In this document: piece by piece, positions 59,250 to 64,000 of the stretch
Layout of the letters: each line of letters begins with the position of its first letter
How positions within the stretch are numbered: position 1 is the stretch's first letter
Source of the DNA: Leptobrachium leishanense
Lineage: Eukaryota > Chordata > Amphibia > Anura > Megophryidae
Reading direction: 5' to 3'
Assembly (NCBI GenBank): GCA_009667805.1
Contig: CM019063.1
Location: 88,625,877 to 88,689,876, forward strand
Length of the DNA stretch: 64,000 nucleotides
Position numbers and translations under genes: made by a program
Notes under the pieces: generated by a model
What the model saw: the letters and a program-made list of their open reading frames with translations, nothing else
Told to the model about the DNA's origin: nothing
Databases searched by the model: none

Positions 59250-59830
59250 TGTGAAAAAAATAAATTGTCCGAAACAAAACTCCTTTGACTGCCGATTTGT
59301 ATTCGTTATTTCGGATCAATTCGTAGCACTAACAAAATAAATCCTGCTCAATTACTGTTAGATTAGGGTTAAAATAAGGGATGCAAGGCAAGCTAAGGTT
59401 AAATTACTCTCTTGGTGCTGTTTGACGATTTGTGCATAGAGGACTCAATGTTTCTCTATGGGAAAATTTTGTTGCCTCCGAATTGCACCTAACGGCACTG
59501 TATGTCGCTGTCCAGTGGCCTGTGGTGATGATCTATTGGATTCAGCAATAGGTCCAATAGATTCAACACCGCAGGCCATTGGACAACGACATACGGTGCC
59601 ATTCGGCCCAATTCGGCGACGGTGAAACATTGAATGACTCCTCCATGCACAAATTGCCAAACAGCACCAAAACGGTAATTTAACCCTAGCTTGCCTCATT
59701 TTTAACCCTAATCTAACAGTAATTGAGCAGGATTTATTGTTTTTTAGTGATACGAATCGATCCATTATGTATAAATTTGTTTTGTTTCTACCGCGATTCG
59801 TATGAAATTATTTCGTATTCTGGAAGTACT
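59250..59830. repeat. Large imperfect foldback repeat
   Basis: ATCCTGCTCAATTACTG at 59341 is the inverse of the sequence ending at 59733. Pairing continues outward (GGATCAATTCGTA) and inward (TTAGATTAGGGTTAAAAT) to a centre near 59537. TTCG-rich flanks resemble the families at 35012 and 46290. Likely an old foldback DNA element. Confidence 0.65.
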
Positions 59831-60470
59831 TTCGAAAAATAAATTAACAGAATTTCAGACGAGTTGTAGCTAGAAAAAAATAAATATCTACAAAAATTTG
59901 ATTAGTATCTACATTACTAGAAGCCTCTAAATTCGTACAACTTAAAACATTGTTAATGTGATAGAATTAATTTATACAATTACCTCTTTAACAATTATAA
60001 CCTTCAGAAAAATTAACAATATGTTGTTGTAGTGAAGAAAAAAAAACATAAGTATATTTGTACGTGAATTCCCATGACCTTGGTCATATGGAAAGGTGAA
60101 GGCTAGCCATCTGCATGATTAATTCAGGAGAACAAAGAAGGTTAATTTGCTTTGTGTATACGAGCGACTTTAACTTGTTTCTCCTTCCAGTGGGACTTGT
60201 TTCATTTTCACATAATTCTTTTTATTTTGCTGAACTGCTTGTCTCAGTACAATCATCTATACACAACCTCTCACCTGCCCTCACTTTCAAATCAAACTTT
60301 CATTTAAATTGAAACGTGCATAACGCACATAATAAATTCCTTCGTGCAGCAGCGTTCCAAACTTTGTACCATGCATATCATTACTAACGAAGCAAATTAT
60401 AAATTACTAATATTACACATTGTTCATATTTTGGGTTCTCTTTTTTATCTCTACTTGAGATTAACACTTA

Positions 60471-63140
60471 CAGAGTTATTCAAAGAGCGTCGACATGGCC
60501 CCGAAATGTAACTGGACACTGAAATACAGCAAATGGGGACATTTCGGGGCCATTCGGCTATTCAGAGAGCAGGCAATTCATCAAATTGTGACGAATTGCC
60601 TGCACGTACAGTGCCTGTTCGAGGGCAGTGAATTCCCCATAGAGAAGCAATGTTTTGTCTATTCAGAGAACACAAAACAGCTGAGAAAAGTTGCCGAAAT
60701 GCCCTGCCATTCGGTGGTTTCATTCAACAGGTTTATTCAGGCGAATCCCATAAACTTCAATGATAAAAATATTCACGTTTTAATTCAATATCTAGTGAAC
60801 CATTTATTATTATATTCTGCAGCAAAAAGTTTATTCATAGATTTTTTAGGATCTTTTAGGCATTTGTTTGGCAAACTTTTTTCCTTTTTTTTTTTCATCG
60901 ATCTTTCTTTTTTCTGTAACAGACCTTTTTATTATCATTGGAAAGGGAGTGGGTCCTAGTGGCGCAATCTCTCTTGAGGATGGTTGATATACAGTCTTAA
61001 ATACAACAATTAAAATATAAACCTAAGAAGTAGAGGGTACAGCGTTGCCACTATTCCAAAATAAGTGCACGGTCGAAACAACCACTAAAGTGCTGCCGTG
61101 GATGGTCTATGTGCACTGGTGCCACTGTGCAATAGAGCAATAAGTGCAAGTGAAATAACACTAGAAGTACTGATATAGTCAGAATAGGACCACATAAGGT
61201 GCAAATACAATCAAAATCGCATAAAGTGCAAATGCATGTAAGTCCATATAAGTGCAGTTGATAGTCCTAAATGGACTGTTACATTCAAGTCCTATTTTCA
61301 AATCACTGGTGAAAACAGAAATTTATACAAAAGTCCAACTGGCCATGCGTTCTATGTTGGAGATACGGTAGTCTGATTGGGTCTCCACATGGGCAGTTCA
61401 GAGATGTACGTATGAGTCCTGATGCGATGTCCTCACCTAAATCCTATGTAGACTCCCGATTCCCAATAATTGGGAGAGAGAAGGGGAAGAGGGAGAGAGG
61501 AAAAAAGAGAAAAATAGTGCAATAGGGTCTGGTATAGAGTCAAGTGCCCATAGACAAGGGAACACTTACACTTTTAAGAGCCTCGTTGACCGGCTCTGGT
61601 GTGGAGTGCCTTGGGCCTAATTGAGGGTAGCCTCTGCCCTTCTTTAAGGTTTTCTTAGGGGTAGCCTCTGCCGACCTTAAAGTTGATCGTCTCAGGTACA
61701 GAAATAGAGAGAGATCCTCATAGCGTAGCTTGTAGACAAAAAGTGAGGTAGGTGAAAGTTAAACAAACTCACCGATGGTAGAGCCTTGGGTTCCAGGCTC
61801 AACTTGTAAGCGTATGGTACTACTTGTTCGGTGGGTACCTTCACCTCTTTTGTCTGCAGGCAGTTCTCCTATCTTTATATATATGGTATAAGAGAAAGGA
61901 AACGGAGCATATACGGCATATAATGCTTAAAGACGAGTTGGTCACCAGAGCCGGTCAACGAGGCTCTTAAAAGTGTAAGTGTTCCCTTGTCTATGGGCAC
62001 TTGACTCTATACCAGACCCTATTGCACTATTTTTCTCTTTTTTCCTCTCTCCCTCTTCCCCTTCTCTCTCCCATTTATTGGGAATCGGGAGTCTACATAG
62101 GATTTAGGTGAGGACATCGCATCAGGACTCATACGTACATCTCTGAACTGCCCATGTGGAGGCCCAATCAGACTACCGTATCTCCAACATAGAACGCATG
62201 GCCAGTTGGACTTTTGTATGAATTTCTGTTTTCACCAGTGATTTGAAAATAGGACTTGAATGTAACAGTCCATTTAGGACTATCAACTGCACTTATATGC
62301 ACTTACATGCATTTGCACTTTATGTGATTTCGATTGTATTTGCACCTTATGTGGTCCTATTCTGACTATATCAGTACTTCTAGTGTTATTTCACTTGCAC
62401 TTATTGCTCTATTGCACAGTGGCACCAGTGCACATAGACTATCCACGGCAGCACTTTAGTGGTCGTTTCGACCGTGCACTTATTTTGGAATAGTGGCAAC
62501 GCTGTACCCTTCTACTTCTTAGGTTTATATTTTAATTGTTGTATTTAAGACTGTATATCAACCATCCTCAAGAGAGATTGCGCCACTAGGACCCACTCCC
62601 TTTCCACTGTACCTTTCACACATTTCTGTCGAGGTTTTGTGTTTATATCCCAGTTGGCTGCATAACACTAATACTCCCACCCAATAACACTAGCGCCTCC
62701 ACTGTAACTCCCTCCTTATCTTTTTATTATCATTCATCGGATCTTATATGTAAATTCCAGACATTTTTGTTCAGTAGTTTTTGTGCAAACAGCGTTTCAA
62801 TTTTGAAATTTTCAATCGTACTGTTTTTTGCTTTTTTTCACCTCGTTCGCCTGCGTGCCGGCTTTTTCCGGCAGCTGCTTTGCGCTGTGATCGAAAGCTA
62901 GTCGGGTTTCTCCGGCGTGTAAGGCGTGGTTAATTCAGCTGTTTTCTGCAGGTTTCAGTGAGTGTTCGGTGAGTGTTCGGCGGGTTTGCGGTGGGTTTTC
63001 CCTGCACTGTGACGGCCCTGCGGTGCTTGCTGAATACACCGCAGGGTCGGCGAAATAGGAACGCTGAATCGCCCCTTAGTGCAGGGAACGAAAAGTCACC
63101 GAACGTACGGTGACTTTTCGATTCTCTTTGAATAACCCTG
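60471..63140. mobile_element. DNA element with GTTATTCAAAGAG ends, split by an insertion
   Basis: The left CAGAGTTATTCAAAGAGCG and right CTCTTTGAATAACCCTG are inverted repeats. Without the insert at 60940-62719 and one 15-bp duplication the element is about 0.88 kb. Its interior matches 28555-29467 in reverse orientation. The 154-codon frame starting at 60495 has no known motif and runs into the insert. Confidence 0.65.
60940..62719 (+). mobile_element. Inverted-repeat insertion, 1780 bp
   Basis: CTTTTTATTATCATT flanks it at 60925-60939 and 62720-62734 (15 bp). The arms 60940-61599 and 61945-62605 are inverted copies of about 660 bp with few differences and a 345-bp spacer; a 114-bp tail follows the right arm. 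Arms start GGAAAGGGAGTGGGTCC. Architecture, size and duplication length match the insertion at 21281-23076, but I find no CUGANGA core in this one, only a lone GAAAC at about 61076. The class is unknown, possibly Penelope-like. It has no coding capacity. Confidence 0.75.
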
Positions 63141-63220
63141 CTAGTTACATATTCTACAGTTACTATCCAGCTTACAGCATGTCACACTCAGGGTTTGTTC
63201 ATCCAGACCCTGTACCATTT

Positions 63221-63880
63221 AGAGGGTTATTTAGAGAGCACCGACATTTCAGCAAAATGTCGGCGCTCTTTCAATCAGTGTGCTTCAGCGATTTCTGTAT
63301 TCACTGCAGGGTCCTTGAAGTACGCCGAACAAGGAGTCACTGAAGACAGAAAAAAAACAGAGCTCTGCAATTTTTAAAAAGGTGCTTAAAACAAATGCCT
63401 GAAAATGTGTGTAAATAATAAAAAAAAGGTCCTATCAAAAAAATAATAAAAGGTCTGTTACAGAATAAAAAGAAATAAAAAATTGGATTCCAAAATTTTG
63501 CCTAAAAAATCTAGACTACCTAATAAAATTTTAAAAATGAAAAAGGCTTTTTGCTGAAACTGGAAAGAATAAACGGTTGAATAAAAAAAAAAACAAAAAA
63601 AACAGTAATATTTTTTTTTACATTGAGATTTGCCTATTTAAACACGTCGGACTGAATCACTCAAAATCTGGTAATTTCTGTACAATTCAGCCTTCTCTGA
63701 ATAGATTAAATATTACATCTCTATGGGACAATTTCACTGCCGCTGAAGGTCGCCGAATGCCCCAGTAATTGGCGAATTGATAGATTTCTGATTAGAAGAA
63801 CTGCCACGAAATTGCACCGTGTGGCGAAATTCACCCAATTCGGTGGCATCTTCATTTCTTATTGAATAACACCCTTTAGG
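63221..63880. mobile_element. Third DNA element of the GGTTATTCAGAGAG family
   Basis: It starts GAGGGTTATTTAGAGAGC, with a hairpin in the left end (CCGACATTT pairing with AAATGTCGG), and ends TTGAATAACACCCTTTA. The ends are more diverged than at 28555 and 60471. It has no coding capacity. Confidence 0.5.
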
Positions 63881-64000
63881 GGTGTCCGATATTACAAAAA
63901 TATATTCCCATTTGGTACACTGCTCTAAAGACAAAACACTATCTAGATACAAAGTTGTTCAGTTCACTAGATTGTTTTAAATTTGTCTTTGCATGTGATT

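Noticed and set aside
60495..60959. 154-codon plus-strand frame
   Set aside because: It begins in the element's terminal hairpin and runs into a later insertion, so it cannot be an ancestral gene.
60940..62719. Hammerhead ribozyme in this insert
   Set aside because: GAAAC occurs near 61076 and CTGATGCG near 61425, but not in the correct order or distance; no core can be built.

Overview
The window looks like intergenic or intronic DNA from a vertebrate, most likely a frog or other amphibian. It is AT-rich, has long stretches with no conserved coding sequence, and is packed with transposable elements. The mix is Tc1/mariner with IR/DR ends, several hAT families, PIF/Harbinger-type MITEs, a Helitron-like element, CR1 and L2 LINEs, tRNA-derived SINEs and Penelope-like elements (PLEs). 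Bacterial features (operons, Shine-Dalgarno-spaced genes, rRNA, CRISPR arrays) are absent. The taxon call is an inference from repeat content only. I see no complete host gene. The best host-gene candidate is one 115-bp stretch (31320-31434) with 38 open codons between good splice-site matches, on the + strand.

Layout. 0-12 kb: a SINE, a PIF-type MITE (3766-4193), a hAT-type element with an exact 8-bp target duplication (4381-5246), a small foldback MITE (7163-7331) and a decayed PLE endonuclease region on the minus strand (about 9060-9745). 11.8-18 kb: a dead Tc1 copy (11836-13252), a minisatellite-bearing element, a second 428-bp PIF MITE and a second hAT MITE. 18.8-23.2 kb: a second PLE relic, then a 1.8-kb insertion made of a nearly perfect 448-bp palindrome with hammerhead-like cores, sitting inside an L2 LINE tail. 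25-34 kb: SINEs, a possible LTR, a 0.9-kb DNA element, the candidate exon and a Helitron-like element (32531-33461) filled with two satellite-like arrays. 35.0-42.2 kb: a nest in which an old hAT-type element holds a 5.3-kb hAT element with a broken BED-finger transposase and a 677-bp solo LTR. 42-53 kb: small MITEs, an L2 3' end, SINEs, a TTAA-flanked MITE, a run of seven stem-loops (52121-52544) and an LTR fragment. 53.4-55.1 kb: a CR1 3' end followed by a PLE-like terminal-repeat cluster carrying two hammerhead ribozymes with complete cores. 55.9-57.5 kb: a Tc1 element with an uninterrupted 344-aa transposase. 58-64 kb: foldback MITEs and a DNA element split by a 1.78-kb inverted-repeat insertion.

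How it fits together. These genes do not form a pathway; they are parasites layered by age. The 344-aa Tc1 transposase is the only long ORF that looks functional. The strongest unusual theme is a set of three insertions (21281-23076, 54313-55105, 60940-62719). Each is an inverted repeat of terminal-repeat-like units flanked by 13-15 bp target duplications. One carries intact hammerhead cores and another a hammerhead-like core. Independent PLE endonuclease relics in the same window make a Penelope-like origin plausible, though no single insertion here joins the terminal repeats to a PLE coding region.
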